Positions 23,218 through 35,686 of a stretch of 64,000 nucleotides of DNA are shown piece by piece. Both the position numbers and the translations under genes were made by a program. The notes beneath the pieces are model-generated. The model had not been told where the DNA came from, ran no database searches, and saw nothing but the letters and a program-made list of their open reading frames with translations. The stretch covers positions 62,001 to 126,000 of the forward strand of contig QANZ01006149.1 in assembly GCA_003254925.1 (NCBI GenBank), read 5' to 3'. Each line of letters begins with the position of its first letter. Positions within the stretch are counted from its first letter, which is position 1. The DNA is from Chamaecrista fasciculata. Taxonomy: Eukaryota > Streptophyta > Magnoliopsida > Fabales > Fabaceae.

Positions 23218-26200
23218 TCACGAACTACTGTGAGATCTGACAGATGAAATAGACTGTGCAGAGACTGATGCTGTAGGGCTATTAAGGTCTCTCTCCCCAT
23301 TAATTTCCTTTGGTTTTCCACTCAGTCTTTCTGTAGCATCTAGACAGATTTCGTTAAACCATTCATCTTCAGGCAGTACACTGTCAACAACATATATATC
23401 AACATTTGAGGAATAGCAACATCCTTTGAAGCTACAAATATGACTGAAACAGAGTTGTAGTGTCCTACCTATATGGGTCCATTCCAGTTGCAGCAAAAGA
23501 TGCCATTGCCTTTGATATTATCTCATTGACAACTCGATGCAAATTCCGTGACAGGTACCGACCTTGGGAGGCAAAACATATGACAAACTTCATATCCAAA
23601 TACAACTGCAAAATGTACAAAAGAAAATGAACTTTCCTGTTAATGTCTGCTTTTAATGATTACCACATAAAGCTTATGGCGCTTCTGACTACCACAAATC
23701 CAGCGATGTAAGAACCAAGGCACAGCAAGTTTTGTATCAAGTAATAATGATCAGAAAATTCTTTTACAGTTCAATGTAAACCAAATATATATTGACATTT
23801 TTCCAGAAAAAAAGCATTAACATTTCTAGTATTAACAAATTCACTCTGAAAATATAACTGAAAGCAAGACAAAAAGCTTTTTCACCACACTATCTTTGTT
23901 CATATGCTTGATTAATGATTACTATCTTGCGCGAACGAGCAGCTGAACAGCACAGATGCAGAACCACCATTTGATGAAAAATTAATCAAGGTGACTGCTC
24001 ATGCTATTGTAGCTTATTTGACCAAAACAGAAAGCCATTAAGGCCATTTCCTTGACTTCTAAGAAATACAACTTGCCTTATAAAGATTTTCCCATAATCA
24101 ACTTCCCACTATTCACTCCATTTCTAGTTTGCAAAGAGAAACATCCATTCCTTTTCTGTCTTAGCACATAGGTTTTGTAGTAGTCAGTTCAAAAATCACT
24201 AAAAAACAAATCTTACAAACCTGTTGAAGACCAAGAGGACCTAGGAACCTTGGCCCTTCCTCAATATCATCCCAAAAGCTTTGGTCTTCAGATAGCCATA
24301 AAATAACAGTTTCCGTAAGTCTCATCAAAAGCAATGTAGCAAATCTTTCCCTCCCTACGAACATATCCGCAGCTATATTGGCCATTCTGTTTAATTTTAT
24401 GTAAAGTTCCTGGACAATAACATAATAGATCAAAGCCTTGAACTATACAAAATGAACTGACACAGTAACACCAGAAGTAAAAGTAGAAGATAATTCATAG
24501 TACAACAAAATCAGGATACATAAATCTAATATATGTCATAATTTACAAGTGACAAGTAGGTTCTATGGCCAAACATCATGCCTGTCGAAGATATGTTAGA
24601 TAAGTGTTTTTTTTAAAAAAGTTTATTCAATGCTGAAAAGAAAAAGAGAAATCAACGAGAACACCAAATCCAAACGCGAATTAGGAAAATATGGGTATAA
24701 ATACAAACAACGTACCAAACAGCATACGTAAACATGGAAATTCAATCATCATTAGAGTTTTCCCTTTTTTCTTTTTGTTTTGGGAGGTGTGCCGGGGGGG
24801 GGGGGGGGGGGGNGGGGGGGGGGGGGGGGGGGGTGCGCCTCGGGAGAGCGGGATGAGGGTTTAAATTGCAAGAATATCTAACACTATCATTTATATAAGG
24901 AAATGAATATACACCAATAATCAGATAGCTGCTGCCTGAAAGTGCAATTGTAATTATTAATCAGACCATCTAAACTGGCTGACAGAAACAGTTGCTTTCC
25001 GAAAAGAATTTGGTTTTAAGGTTCAGCACCACTGGGAATTTAGTAATGATATAGGTAAAAGGGAATTGATTATTTCCAAATTGCACTCTTAATTTCAAAA
25101 TCTATAACCAAAAGGACTTCCCTATCAATATCAAGAGCTCTCTCACTTTTTACATTGCTCTGAAGCTATATACAATTATCCACAAGAGATGATAAGAAGG
25201 AAAATGTGGAGAAGGCAGAGAAAAGACACGACAAAATATAAACAAATCTCATGCATAACAAATACATAGGAATGTTCAAATTCACTTTAAGGTAGATTTT
25301 CCTTTGAAAGATTATCATACAAAGACCAATATTAAACTAAATTTTAGGGTTTCAAATTTTCAATATACCTGAAAAATCAAGGAAGGAAGCCACTCAATTT
25401 CATCTGCATTTCCATCCATATTAATATACATGTCAGCTGTAAGATGGCTATCACCTTGCTCAGTAAAAATGAGGTCCAAAGCATGCTGACGACAGAATGT
25501 ATCTTTTAATCTGTCCACAGAACTGACAAGTCGTCTCTTCCATTCTCTTTGTTCAGGATGGCGGTTTTGCCTGTCTGAGGGTCTTCTTTTATTGTCATCC
25601 TTATAAGTAGTATGATTAAGGGGAGAAAGTTTCATGGCTGCACGTGGAAGTAGTTCATCTGCTAGTAATGAGGCATTAGCTAGCAATGCAATCTGCTGAG
25701 CTTCAGTATCAGCCATCCGTACAATTTTATTTTCAGAACCTTCAAAATTTGCTTCTTCCTCCATTGAACCAGGTAATGCTTTTATGAGCATGTTCACATA
25801 TGAATTAAAAACTTGAAACAACCCTTCAAGAGCTTGGCCTCCCAACTGCATACTGAGCAGGTGTCCTACATCTTCAAAGAAGTCCTGTATAAGCATACAG
25901 AACATTCCACATAAGGTGGAGACGATATAAATCAACAAAAACTAATACAAAAAATCAAACAATTTATTTTCAGAATTAACAATTATGGTTTAATAAACAA
26001 ACAAATGACTCACAAATGCAAAAAACAGGAGGGATCATTAAAACAGACAATTGCTTAAATATCTTCACAGCTCTAAACTCAAAATCAGACTATTCATTCC
26101 AAGTAGTAACTAGCCAAAGCTGTGACGAAAACAAAATTCTCACCTGAACCATCAAATTGAAGCGATGGGCACTACTAGTGAGTTTATGTTGAAATGCTGT

Positions 26201-28294
26201 GCTATTGCTAATGGATATGCTTGAAGGCCTACTAGTCTGACGGTTAGCTATGGGAAGGTAAATAAGCACCCAATCATCAGCAGCAGCCAAAGCAGCAGTA
26301 CTTTCTTGGATTCGTTTAAAATTGGCATCCAATGCTTGTTCAACACTAGGCCTAAAATGTTTTAAAAGTACAGGACAAAGAGCTAGGCCACGGTCTTCCA
26401 ACAATAAGCAATGACCCAATGCTATTTGAACACACTCAGCAGCAGCCCTTAACCCTCCTGCAGCAGCTGATGAAACTAATGCATGCCTTTTAACAAGAAG
26501 AGCAAATGCCTCTGTTTGCTTTGTAGCCCACATCACAAGCTCAGAAGAATAAGGTGACTCCTGACCAAAAATCGCCAATGAGTCACTTGCAGCTTGTGCA
26601 ACTGCTGAAAATACCAGTTGTGCAAGAGCAGCAGTATATGCTCCTCCATATGAGGTACTTGATGGCCGAAGACTTTGCATGCTGTACTGATATCTTTGGA
26701 GATGGGCATTAAGCAACAAACTGTGAGCACGGGGACCATCTCCAAGCCGTTTAAGGGCTGATATTGCTGCACGAAGTTCAGCACCGCGGGTGGAAGGCTG
26801 ACAAGCAGCTTCAGCAAGCTGATCAGCTAACTTCTGCCTGTGTTCAATAATTGATGTCTGAAGAGACAGAAGTGAAGATGGATCCAGGGTTTTCATCTCT
26901 TTTGCTTCTGAAACTACACGCTCCCCTTCATCAAGTGCAGCTAAAGCTTCATCCACTCTCCTTTCAGCTAAGAGAACATCCAAGAGATCAGGAAACTCAG
27001 TTAACCATTTGTCCAGGTCTGATGTATCCCTTTCTTCAGAATTTGATATGGTATTTGCAGCCACACCATCAAAGGCAGAAACAGATAAGGAATCCACGTG
27101 AACTCCCTCAGCCAAACCATGTATCAAGGTAGCTTGTGTAGATAGCAGGTTTCTGATAGATGAAAGCTCCCCCTCTAAATCTGATATCTCTTTAGATGTG
27201 CTGTAAGGTATACATATTATTTAAATCTAAAAAATTATATATGATACATTAGACAAAAAACAGTAGATTGGTTTTGCAGTAGAATATTACACAAATCCAA
27301 AAATGAACTAATTGTACATTGGCAAAATGATACTGTATTAGTATTTTCAAGATGAAAAGACGTCCATACAAAAATGAGCAAAAGAAAAGTTAGTCGATGT
27401 ATGGGCGTCCCCCAACATGCACCACAGGAAGTTTTTTTTTAAAAAAGAAAAATAGACATGATAGTAACTAGTGGCCATAAACTCTTCTAAAATTAATATG
27501 CACAGAATATCTTTAGATAACATGTAAAGGCAGATCCTAAACTCCTTTGTAAATGTATTCATTGAAATGTTTAAAATAATTAGGACTTCCCAGTACTATA
27601 TAGCATCTAAAATATCTCAAAACATGTAAAAGATGACATGTTTTATAAACAATATGTACAATAAAAAACAACTAACCGTATAAAGGCTCCATAGTTAGCA
27701 TAGACACTTCGACGCATTTCCTCAGCAGAAGCTTTCTTCAAATCCACCAAATATGAACATAATTGCTTTATTTCCTGGAAAATTGAAGAAGGAAATGTAA
27801 TATTTGATTTCAAAGAACACAACACAACATGAAGATCAAGAACACATTTCACTACAGGATGGGAGCAAAACACAAACAATAACAGGTTTCTCTATAAAAT
27901 TACTAACTGGTGAATAAAATAGTAAGTGGTCTTCACTATTGGCATTACCTTCACTACTTGATTAGGTTGATATGCTATAGTCACACATTAAATACCTACA
28001 GGAAGCCTTGAAAGACCCTAGTAAGCAGTGCAAACAATGCATGCAGCAAGTCATATAAGTCATGTATAGGCAAGAAAGGCAATGGAAATAGAGTTTCCCT
28101 TTTTAATCAACTTGTAAATTTCTCCAGAATGCTAAAAGCTGTAGAGTGATATATAGAAAGCCAACCTTGTCGCTGAGAGAACATTTGGAGTGGACATAGG
28201 CTTCGGCATCAAATTTATCTGACTTGAACACATTGAGGCCTTCTTCGAGCTTTGGTCCGTTGTCTCTGGACCGGGCAGTCTTCCCCGTAGCCAT
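23218..28294 (-). CDS. EXO84B: Exocyst complex component EXO84B
   Basis: Subunit of the octameric exocyst that tethers secretory vesicles to the plasma membrane and, in plants, acts in polarised secretion and cell-plate formation. Coding exons, 5' to 3' on the minus strand: 28166-28294, 27677-27774, 26144-27200, 25369-25884, 24221-24409, 23469-23605 and 23218-23380. The product is 762 residues, close to the usual length of about 750. The N-terminal 120 residues (EIKQLCSYLVDLKKASAEEM, then EISDLEGELSSIRNLLS) form the Vps51/EXO84-type coiled-coil region. The large third exon holds the helical DKWLTEFPDLLDVLLAERR segment and the Exo84 C-terminal fold. The end is Ser-rich (SVSAQSISSVRSHSSS). All junctions keep frame. 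The assignment to the B paralogue rests on overall likeness. Confidence 0.92.
24796..24832. repeat. Poly-G run with an ambiguous base
   Basis: A run of about 37 G with one N inside an EXO84B intron. Such a pure homopolymer with an unresolved base is more likely a collapsed or polished low-quality stretch than a faithful length. It does not touch an exon. Confidence 0.8.
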
Positions 28295-29280
28295 AATTGG
28301 TCAGAGGAACTCCACAATTGAGCTTACTAAGTCAAAGATCAAAAGCAATCACCAAATTTAGGGTTCCAAAATAGAGAAATGAACTGATCGATCCAACCAA
28401 GAATCTAGAAACAGACAAGTTTACACAGGAAATGTCGCATGGAAGCTGATATATAGAGCATGAGAGAGAAGGAGACGATCCCTAGAGAGAGAGAGAAATT
28501 TGGCTCTAGAATTTCAACTACTTGTTCAAGCTGAACAATATTTGATTATTGTCAAATCCGATTATAATAGAAAAAAATCGTGAGATTTACCATTAATGAA
28601 AATAAAGTTTGGATATTTTTCTTTATTTGTTGTTATGTTTTGCTTATAAGAACTAATCATTTCTTCATTTCAGGGATAAAATATAAAGATTCTCAAATTG
28701 CAGGGGATCCATTTCTCATATTTGGGGAAGTATCCGCTACAAATGTTTTCTTCAAGTGATGAACACTGTTGATACATTTACATGTTAAACAAATGGTAAA
28801 AATAAAACTGTTTGCAGTGACAGCATACAAGCTGTTTGGTTTATGTTGAAAACAGAATAAGAAAGTGATCATAAAATTAAAAGGCACATGGATGAGTCCC
28901 TGAAGAAAACATCAATAATGAATGTAGCCAGCCATTTCATAATTGGAGAGAATATCTAGCTGGCTCTTGGGCCAAAAGCCAACTCTGGTTTAACCTTCAA
29001 AATAACAAAAAAGAGATGTTTTTTTACTTTGGAAAAGTGGTGGGTGATGAATAATGAATGGTGAATAATACAATTTACAGAGAAATCTAGTAACTTGTGA
29101 CCCAGGTAACGGTTATGGTGTGGGTTGCAGTTACACCAATACTTTGATTCAAAGTGTTGTATTGGTACAGCAGGTGGAAAAGCCACTTCAACAGCATCAA
29201 TTAGATTTGTTTTGGTGTACCCATTCATTTCCCTTCTTTTTTTTGTTGCATAAGCATCACAATTGTTCCATTTTCATGTA
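28295..29280. other. Upstream region of EXO84B, no other gene seen
   Basis: The first 200 bases are the likely 5' UTR and promoter of EXO84B, with a (GA)n stretch at 28485-28497 just upstream. The rest is unique AT-rich DNA without a supportable gene. Confidence 0.55.
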
Positions 29281-29796
29281 GGGTCCGTTTGGTAAGGTTG
29301 GGGGTATGTAAAGGAAAGGGTTTTACAAGGGAAAAATTGTGAGGGAAAGGAAAAGTAGTTGAGGGAATGTAAAGTAGGTAAAGATTGAAAGTGTTTGGTA
29401 TAAAAAGGTAGGGGAGGGAAAGTAAAATAGATATAGAAAAAAATGACAAAAATGCCCTTCCCACAACCACCACAAGACTGCCGCCGCCGCCACCCACCAC
29501 CGCCGTCCACGGTGGCCGGCGCCGCCGTCAACCGCCGCCACTGTCGCCGGCCACCTTAGGGGGAGAAAATGGGATGAGAGTGAGAGGGGCAAATTAGGAA
29601 TTCTACCATAATTCCCTAGGTAGACTTGAATTACATCAGAAATGTGAAGTAAAGAAAAATGGCCTATGTAATGTAAAACCCTTTACATTGTAATCCACTT
29701 TACATAGCTTAAATTACCATACCAAACACATGAAAGTCTCGAAATTCGTGGAGTTTTACAATGTAAAACTCTTTTCATGGCTACCAAACGGAGCCG
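29281..29796. mobile_element. MITE with a GC-rich insert
   Basis: Ends GGTCCGTTTGGTA and, inverted, GGCTCCGTTTGGTA form terminal inverted repeats. GTAG occurs at both flanks. Subterminal blocks repeat TGTAAA / TTTACA. In the middle, about 29450-29560 is strikingly GC-rich and made of GCCGCC/CCACC units, unlike the AT-rich arms and surroundings. The superfamily is uncertain (PIF- or hAT-like ends). The open frames on the minus strand here are compositional. Confidence 0.5.
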
Positions 29797-30334
29797 TAGT
29801 TGTTTGGAGACTCTTGCTTTTGTTTCTTTTTTCCAGTGATTATTATATTTACAAAGGAACCGCCTTTCCCAATGCATATCAATGTGACTGACACGCAACA
29901 CTTCTAAACTTCTATAGCTCATATTTCCAGTTCATGTCTGCCATAACACAATTTGAGAGACAAGTCACATCTGGCAATTTGTGCCCTCCATACTGTTTTT
30001 TTCTTTTTTTTCTGTCCTATTTAGAATATCACTGTCGCAATAGTAATTAATCCTTTCACTAACTTAGATGATACCTCAATGGATAATGATGATTTAACAC
30101 AAGCTTCTTCCAACTTGTGCATACTGTTGTATTTGGCCCGTTGGCCCTTTTCAATTCTCATAGGTCTTAGATGCTGTTTCTTTTTCGTTTTCAAATTTAT
30201 TCACCTAAATCAGGAGCTGCCCGCATTCGGAAGCTACCCCATTTAATCGCATTCATAATCGATTTAGCCTTGCTTGGAGCCATGGGATTGACTGGTCTTT
30301 GATAGTATTTACATGCTAATATACATGCATATTT
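29797..30334. other. Intergenic DNA before the duplicated units, no gene seen
   Basis: Unique AT-rich sequence between the MITE and the left edge of tandem unit A. Nothing codes and no repeat boundary is visible. Confidence 0.5.
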
Positions 30335-30638
30335 TTTACCAACATGATCAATCCATATCCTGAGTTTCAAAAATTCAGTTCTCTCAAACTCATCATTAAG
30401 CTCGGAATCAAAGGTTCAAAATAGGCAATGCAATTGTATTATTATAAACTAAGGATGCAAATCCGAAATCAAGGACCGGCATGACCGTATGGCATGAACA
30501 ATAAAAAAAAAACTGTTGTAAAAATAATTTGAAAGATAGAAGCAGCTTCAACAATGACAGTTTCTTTCAAACAATTTATTGATCAACTTCAAGCTCCTAG
30601 AGACATTTGCACGCCAAAGCTTCCAAGTATTCCCCTAA

Positions 30639-31633
30639 TCAGTGTTCTGGTGTGTCTGAACGAATAGCTGATAAAAAAAAAACAATAAATAACTTTCATC
30701 AGGTTATGTCAGACAAAGAACTAAATTAAGCTTGATGGTAAGTAATTGCAAATCATTGTGAGAAATAATCAAAGTGGCCATTTAACCAATCAAATATCTT
30801 CAGAAGGCAGCATAGAGCATTGAAGGGAAAGCGATGTGGAGAAACTCAAAAGTAGGTAATAGTTCCTTTGGTAAAATTTTCCTTGCAATAATAATGAGCC
30901 CACACCCCCACACTACACAAGGAAGAGGAAGGGGTGGGGGAAGAGGAAAATTTAAATAGCTTATAGAAAGGACAAGACATTATTAATTACCTAACTGGAA
31001 ATGTGCAAAGACAAAACACATTGGTGTCAGCTGATCCATATAAATGACCCTACCTAATGGGAAAAGGCTTTGATTGTTGTTGTTGTTAGAAAGAACTAGA
31101 CATTTTTCCTACAGATAAGTATTTCTTCTTGACTTATTGTTGCAGCAATGGTCAACACATATGACCTTAAAAAGTTTAAAACAACTTACAAAATATGATT
31201 ATCATAGTTAACTGATTAATTATGTTTTTCTAAAGCCCCAGTCATGGTTGTTAAAATCGCGATTTTACCCCCCAAATCGAGCTAAATCGCACCTAAAATC
31301 GTCCAAGGTGTAAAATTGGGTCAAAATCGCAAGTTTGGACCGAGTTTACGAGTTCAACTCGGTCTGGTGTTTTTTTTGGCAGAAAATGGGTCTAGGCAGA
31401 AAAGAAAAAGGTCCAGCCCAAAAAAATCATTGGCCTACTAGGGAATCAGCCCAACCCGGTTCATTAATATCCCTAAATCATTCCTATTCGACGCTGCTCC
31501 TTCTTCTTCCTACTTCGACGCTCGCTGCTGCTTCTTCTTCCTATTTAGACGCTGCATATTTGCTAGCACTAATATATATTATAAAAGTACAATGTGTGAG
31601 TTTGTGAGTTTGCCCACTGCTAGTAGCTAATAG

Positions 31634-31669
<36 letters not shown>

Positions 31670-34124
31670 CATTAAGCTAATATATATATATATTATATAA
31701 CATTAACAGGAATCCAGTGTGGTGTGGCCACTCTCGTGTGAATTTGTGTATATATAAATATAGTTATTTTTAATTGTTTTATGAGCTGCTGCAATTAATT
31801 AGGAAATTGGAGGAGAGGATGATAATGGGAGAGATTATAAGAAGACTTTTGAAAACCTTATGTTATATTGCTAATTTTTTATGGTAATATTAATGTTAGA
31901 TACTTAAATTTATTTATTTTGATCAAGTGAAAGATATATATTCTGAAAATTTTATTATTTATACATAGGTAAACTCTTAGGATTTTACCCCCCCCCCCCC
32001 CTTTTACCTAAACTCCCGATTTTGACAACCTTGGCCCCAGTTATAGACGAAAGATACTACCCAAATATGTGATTTCCTCTACGAACTACAGAGGACTCTA
32101 AGTATAAAGACTGCTCCGAAACTGCACAAAAGGTTAAGAACAGTTTAAACTCTAGAGCTTATTATTAGATCGAGGTATCAGAGTGTGTTTTCATACAAGG
32201 GGAATGGGATATAGCAAGCAATACTCTAAGAAAAGGCATTAATCTCCTATTTTCAACCAGCCTAAGCACAACCTTATAGTACTGTGCAGAAAAAAAAAAT
32301 GAACAAAACACCACATGCATGCATAACATAAGCGCTGGTTTATCATTACTAATCTATTTCTGAAACATTTTCACAGATATGTGTGGTGAAAACTTGTCTT
32401 CAAGTTGTTGTTATTCTCTTAATCACTCATGACTCACCACATTCCATATACAAATGTTAATTGAGTTAAAGGCAGCATGACCAAATTAGGCAAATTAGCC
32501 TGTAATAGTTGATAAGCATTAGGAGACAGGAGATCCTACATCACCTTCAGTGGGGCGAGAAAGTAAAAATCTCAAATTTCCTTTCCTCTCGCTAGTGTCT
32601 ACGATTCCTAATTTTAGTGGCAAGACTTATATCAGACAGCCCAAACTGTCGCTGAATGGACCTTCGTCCTTTACCACTTACCTGGTCAATTCCCCTCTCC
32701 CCAATATTTATTCTCTCTTACATGTGTTGTTATATAGCATAGACTCACCTCTTGTTTACTTAGCTCAAAAGGAGGGAAAAAAAGAAGAAGCAATTGCATT
32801 AAAGAAAATAGCCATTAAAGATATGCAAATTGATGTGCAATTTACAAAACGTGTAAAATGTGATTTATAGATTTAAAGATTTTACAGTAAAACAGATACA
32901 TCACACAGCAATGTGACATTTATGATTGAAAGACATGGCATGAGCTATGAACAATAGCTTTAGGACATACTACACAGCCATAATTCCTCACCATCTTAAC
33001 ATAATTTTCTATATAAAAGGTAAAGGTAATTTTTTAAAGCATGAACCTACGGACAAGCCGTCGTCAACTTGTAATCATTAAAACCGCATAGGCAATCTTG
33101 ACACTACTCAATGCATTTTGGAGCTTCAGCGACATTAGAAATGACTGCTTCTATATACGAGAGAAGGAAGATAGGAGTCAAATCAACTTTGTCTCTTCCT
33201 TTCAAAAGGTAATAAAGAAAATTGAAAGAAACCATTTTATATTCGTAGTTAAATGCTCAATTTTATCATCTTTCATACCTAAAGCCCCTTGTTCTATATA
33301 TGGCGATATCCAAAACAAGAATCTAACTGCTGGAATGCTTCAATGCTTAGAGGTTTATATGGCGATATCCAAATTTCTCAAATGGTGACTACTCTTCCGT
33401 CTTGCTGTGGTTTGAAGGATAAGTTATTATGGACTGGCCATGCTTCCGGGGATTATTCTGTCTCTGCGGGGTATAAATGGCTCATCTCAAATGGGTTGAG
33501 GATTGGTGTTTCATGTTTAAGGCCCTCGGTGTTCCCTTGGAAGGACTACTGGAAAGGTAAACTGCCTTATAGAGTCCTTGTTTTTGGTTGGAGAGTCCTC
33601 AATGATGCTATTCCAACGAAAGAAAAGCTCTATAGGTATCACATTGGTGTGGGTGGCCTGTGTCTGTTCTGCAATGACAATGATGAAACAATTGACCACA
33701 TAATGCTCCACTGTATTCTCTAAGGCGGTTTGGTTTGGTCTCAACAAAGGATTCAGTGTCCCAAAGTGAGTTTGTTTCTGTCCATCAATGGGTTGCCTAC
33801 TGGATTGAACTATGGAGACATAACAAAGAGGAACTAAATGAAATCTGGACTGCAGTTTTGACTACATTGGATTCCATTTGGTATCATCGAAACCAGGTGT
33901 TGTGGAATCACTGCAATCCTGATCCTGTTGTGGTTATTCATGAGATTCATAACAGAAGTGCTAGCTATGGCTCCTTAGTGGATGGATTAGTTAATAAAGT
34001 GGTAGGTGTCCTGACTTTATCGCTAAGGTATTGTGTATAAATATAGTTAGGTTGTGTCTCTCTTGCCCCTCGTTCAGTTGTGTTTCGTTGTAATGTGTTT
34101 TTAGTGATATTCAAGCGGTTTAAC

Positions 34125-34166
<42 letters not shown>

Positions 34167-34573
34167 AGGACCAAACAAGCAAGTGCTTAATACATAGAAT
34201 CCCCGTTATCTTGTATCTCCCCTATTTCTATTTCCTTCGGGCAAAGTATCTTAGATATAGAAGAGAGGGATACCAATATCAAGATAAACATCCTAGAACT
34301 GATATTAATCAAAGTAAACAACAAAAAGGGGGTTCGATTTATAAAGGAAAATGAAGAAAAGAATTGGGATTGGGAAATAGAGAGCATACTAGGTTTCTGA
34401 GGCTTGGCATCGACCCATTTAGAGAGGGAAAAATGGACTTTCTCGCGAGCGAGGGATTCAGTCTTGAAGGGCTCCTTGAGGCAATTCCTGACAAGATTGG
34501 CGCATATGTTGGAGTAGCTTATGTATGTCATACCGGCCGATCTCCAAAAAGGTACCGCTGCATTCGACGCCAT
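30639..34573 (-). CDS. ATP synthase subunit epsilon, mitochondrial, copy A
   Basis: Small subunit of the F1 central stalk of mitochondrial ATP synthase. It is the counterpart of animal epsilon, not of bacterial epsilon. Exon 1 is 34390-34573 and exon 2 only 29 bases (30639-30667), joined across a 3.7-kb intron: AAACCTA|GTATGC at the donor and TATCAG|CTATTCG at the acceptor. The product is 70 residues, exactly the plant family length, beginning [20 protein letters not shown] and ending TIRSDTPEH. The tiny second exon is supported by conservation in copy B and by the family C-terminus. A Site II motif, TGGGCC (34664-34669), lies about 90 bases upstream. The intron hosts a hAT element and a LINE fragment. 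Differs from copy B at three residues. An in-frame upstream ATG at 34621 would add 16 residues, but the family start is MASN. Confidence 0.9.
31243..32033. mobile_element. hAT-type element with perfect 8-bp target duplication
   Basis: Begins CATGGTTGTTAAAATC and ends, inverted, CAAGGTTGTCAAAATC. GCCCCAGT flanks both sides (31235-31242 and 32034-32041). Unit B of the tandem duplication has the corresponding site without an insertion (near 36035-36050). The interior holds (TA)n tracts (about 31638-31695), a C-run near 31988-32001 and a CTTCTTC-rich patch. No transposase is visible. Confidence 0.8.
33299..34163 (+). mobile_element. 5'-truncated LINE fragment, zf-RVT region
   Basis: The frame from about 33380 encodes [20 protein letters not shown] then [13 protein letters not shown] and the zinc-knuckle-like [18 protein letters not shown], the zf-RVT domain found after the reverse transcriptase in plant LINEs. 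A stop after HCIL, with continuation in another frame ([20 protein letters not shown]), shows it is broken. It ends in a (TA)n tract at 34130-34162. Comparison with unit B shows that the sequence is an insertion in intron 1 of the epsilon gene copy A. Confidence 0.7.
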
Positions 34574-34690
34574 TCTTCTCTTCTTCTTTTCTTTCTCTAA
34601 TCTCGAATGGTGATGATGCACACAACTCGCGATTCTTTCATGACCTAGAACTCTTGCAGGGCTTGGGCCTTGTTTCCTTTCATTTTTGCT

Positions 34691-35385
34691 ACCCTTTTAT
34701 CACCCAATATTTAATACTATACAATAAAACTGGTCTTATAGCCTTGTGATATTATTCAAAGACCAAAATAAAATATTAAGCATTCTATTTCTAGTGGGGA
34801 CTCAACCTCCATTCACTATTTTATGATAAACTAATTAACCTTGTTGATATGATTTAATTGTTTAAGTAATCAATAATAGAGTAAACTTACGATTTAGTGT
34901 CTGAAAGATCATCAAGCTAAAAATTCGATCTTTCATAAACTAAAAAGTATAAAGTTTTGATCTTTCAATGACAAAATATATGTATTTTAATTTTTTAAAG
35001 ATCGAGTTATATGATCTTTCAATGATTAAATTTTCAATTTACTCTCAATAATACATTCAACTTTTAGTAGGGGACTGAAACCCACATTCAATCTTTTATA
35101 AGAAACTAATATATTTTGCTAGAATCAACTTCTTTGGTATGATTTATTTTTTTGGCCAGAACTTCTTTGGTATGATTTGATTGTTAAACTACCCAATAAT
35201 TACATTTTCCTTTTCATCTTCAAAATCAATATATGCGCAACAGAGGTAGATTTTGCACCAGCAATTTCTTTGAATTTGGACTTGTAGCTTAGTTGGTCCT
35301 TCTTATTAAAAAATGATAGCCTATGTAAAGTCAGGTTTACAAACTTGCCAGGTTTAGCTCCTAGCTTCAACTCCACAACCATGAA
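34691..35385. other. Spacer between duplicated units
   Basis: AT-rich DNA found only between units A and B, containing the small MITE at 34879-35045 and a short duplicated phrase, CTTCTTTGGTATGATTT, at about 35129 and 35162. A minus-strand frame over 35200-35439 starts in unit B sequence and runs into this spacer; I do not recognise it and do not call it a gene. Confidence 0.5.
34879..35045. mobile_element. Small MITE with 8-bp target duplication
   Basis: CAATAATA flanks both sides (34871-34878 and 35046-35053). The ends GAGTAAACTTACGATTT and, inverted, AGAGTAAATTGAAAATT are loosely inverted. The interior repeats GATCTTTC in both orientations. At 167 bp it is non-coding. Confidence 0.5.
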
Positions 35386-35686
35386 TTTTACCAACATGAT
35401 CCATCCATATCCACGAGTCTCAAGATTCAGTTCTCTCAAAAACTCATCATTATGTTCGGAATCAAAGGTTCAAAATAGGCAATGCAAATTGCATTATTAT
35501 ATACTAAGGATGCAAATCCAAAATCAAGGACGGGCATGACGGTATGGCATGAACATAAAAAACTGTTGTGACAAAAAATGAAAAATAGAAACAGCTTCAA
35601 CAAAGACAGTTTCTTTCAGACAATTTATCGATCAACTTCAAGCTCCTAGAGACATTTGCACGCCAAAACTTCCAAGTAATCCCCAA

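Larger units (their letters stand above)
30335..34690. repeat. Tandem duplication unit A
   Basis: Aligns in order and orientation with 35386-37976, from the shared start TTTTACCAACATGATC to the shared upstream phrase GGGCTTGGGCCTT. It is longer than unit B because it carries a hAT-type element (31243-32033) and a LINE fragment (about 33299-34163), both absent from unit B. Each unit contains one complete mitochondrial ATP synthase epsilon gene. Confidence 0.8.

Noticed and set aside
29225-29592. Overlapping minus-strand frames with Gly/Val-rich protein
   Set aside because: They read through the GC-rich island of a MITE in three frames at once, which indicates composition, not coding.
34130-34162. 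(TA)n tract as a regulatory TATA region
   Set aside because: It is the 3' tail of the LINE fragment in the middle of an intron.
35200-35439. 79-codon minus-strand frame at the edge of unit B
   Set aside because: The matching part of unit A has a different frame and residues, so there is no sign of selection on the protein.
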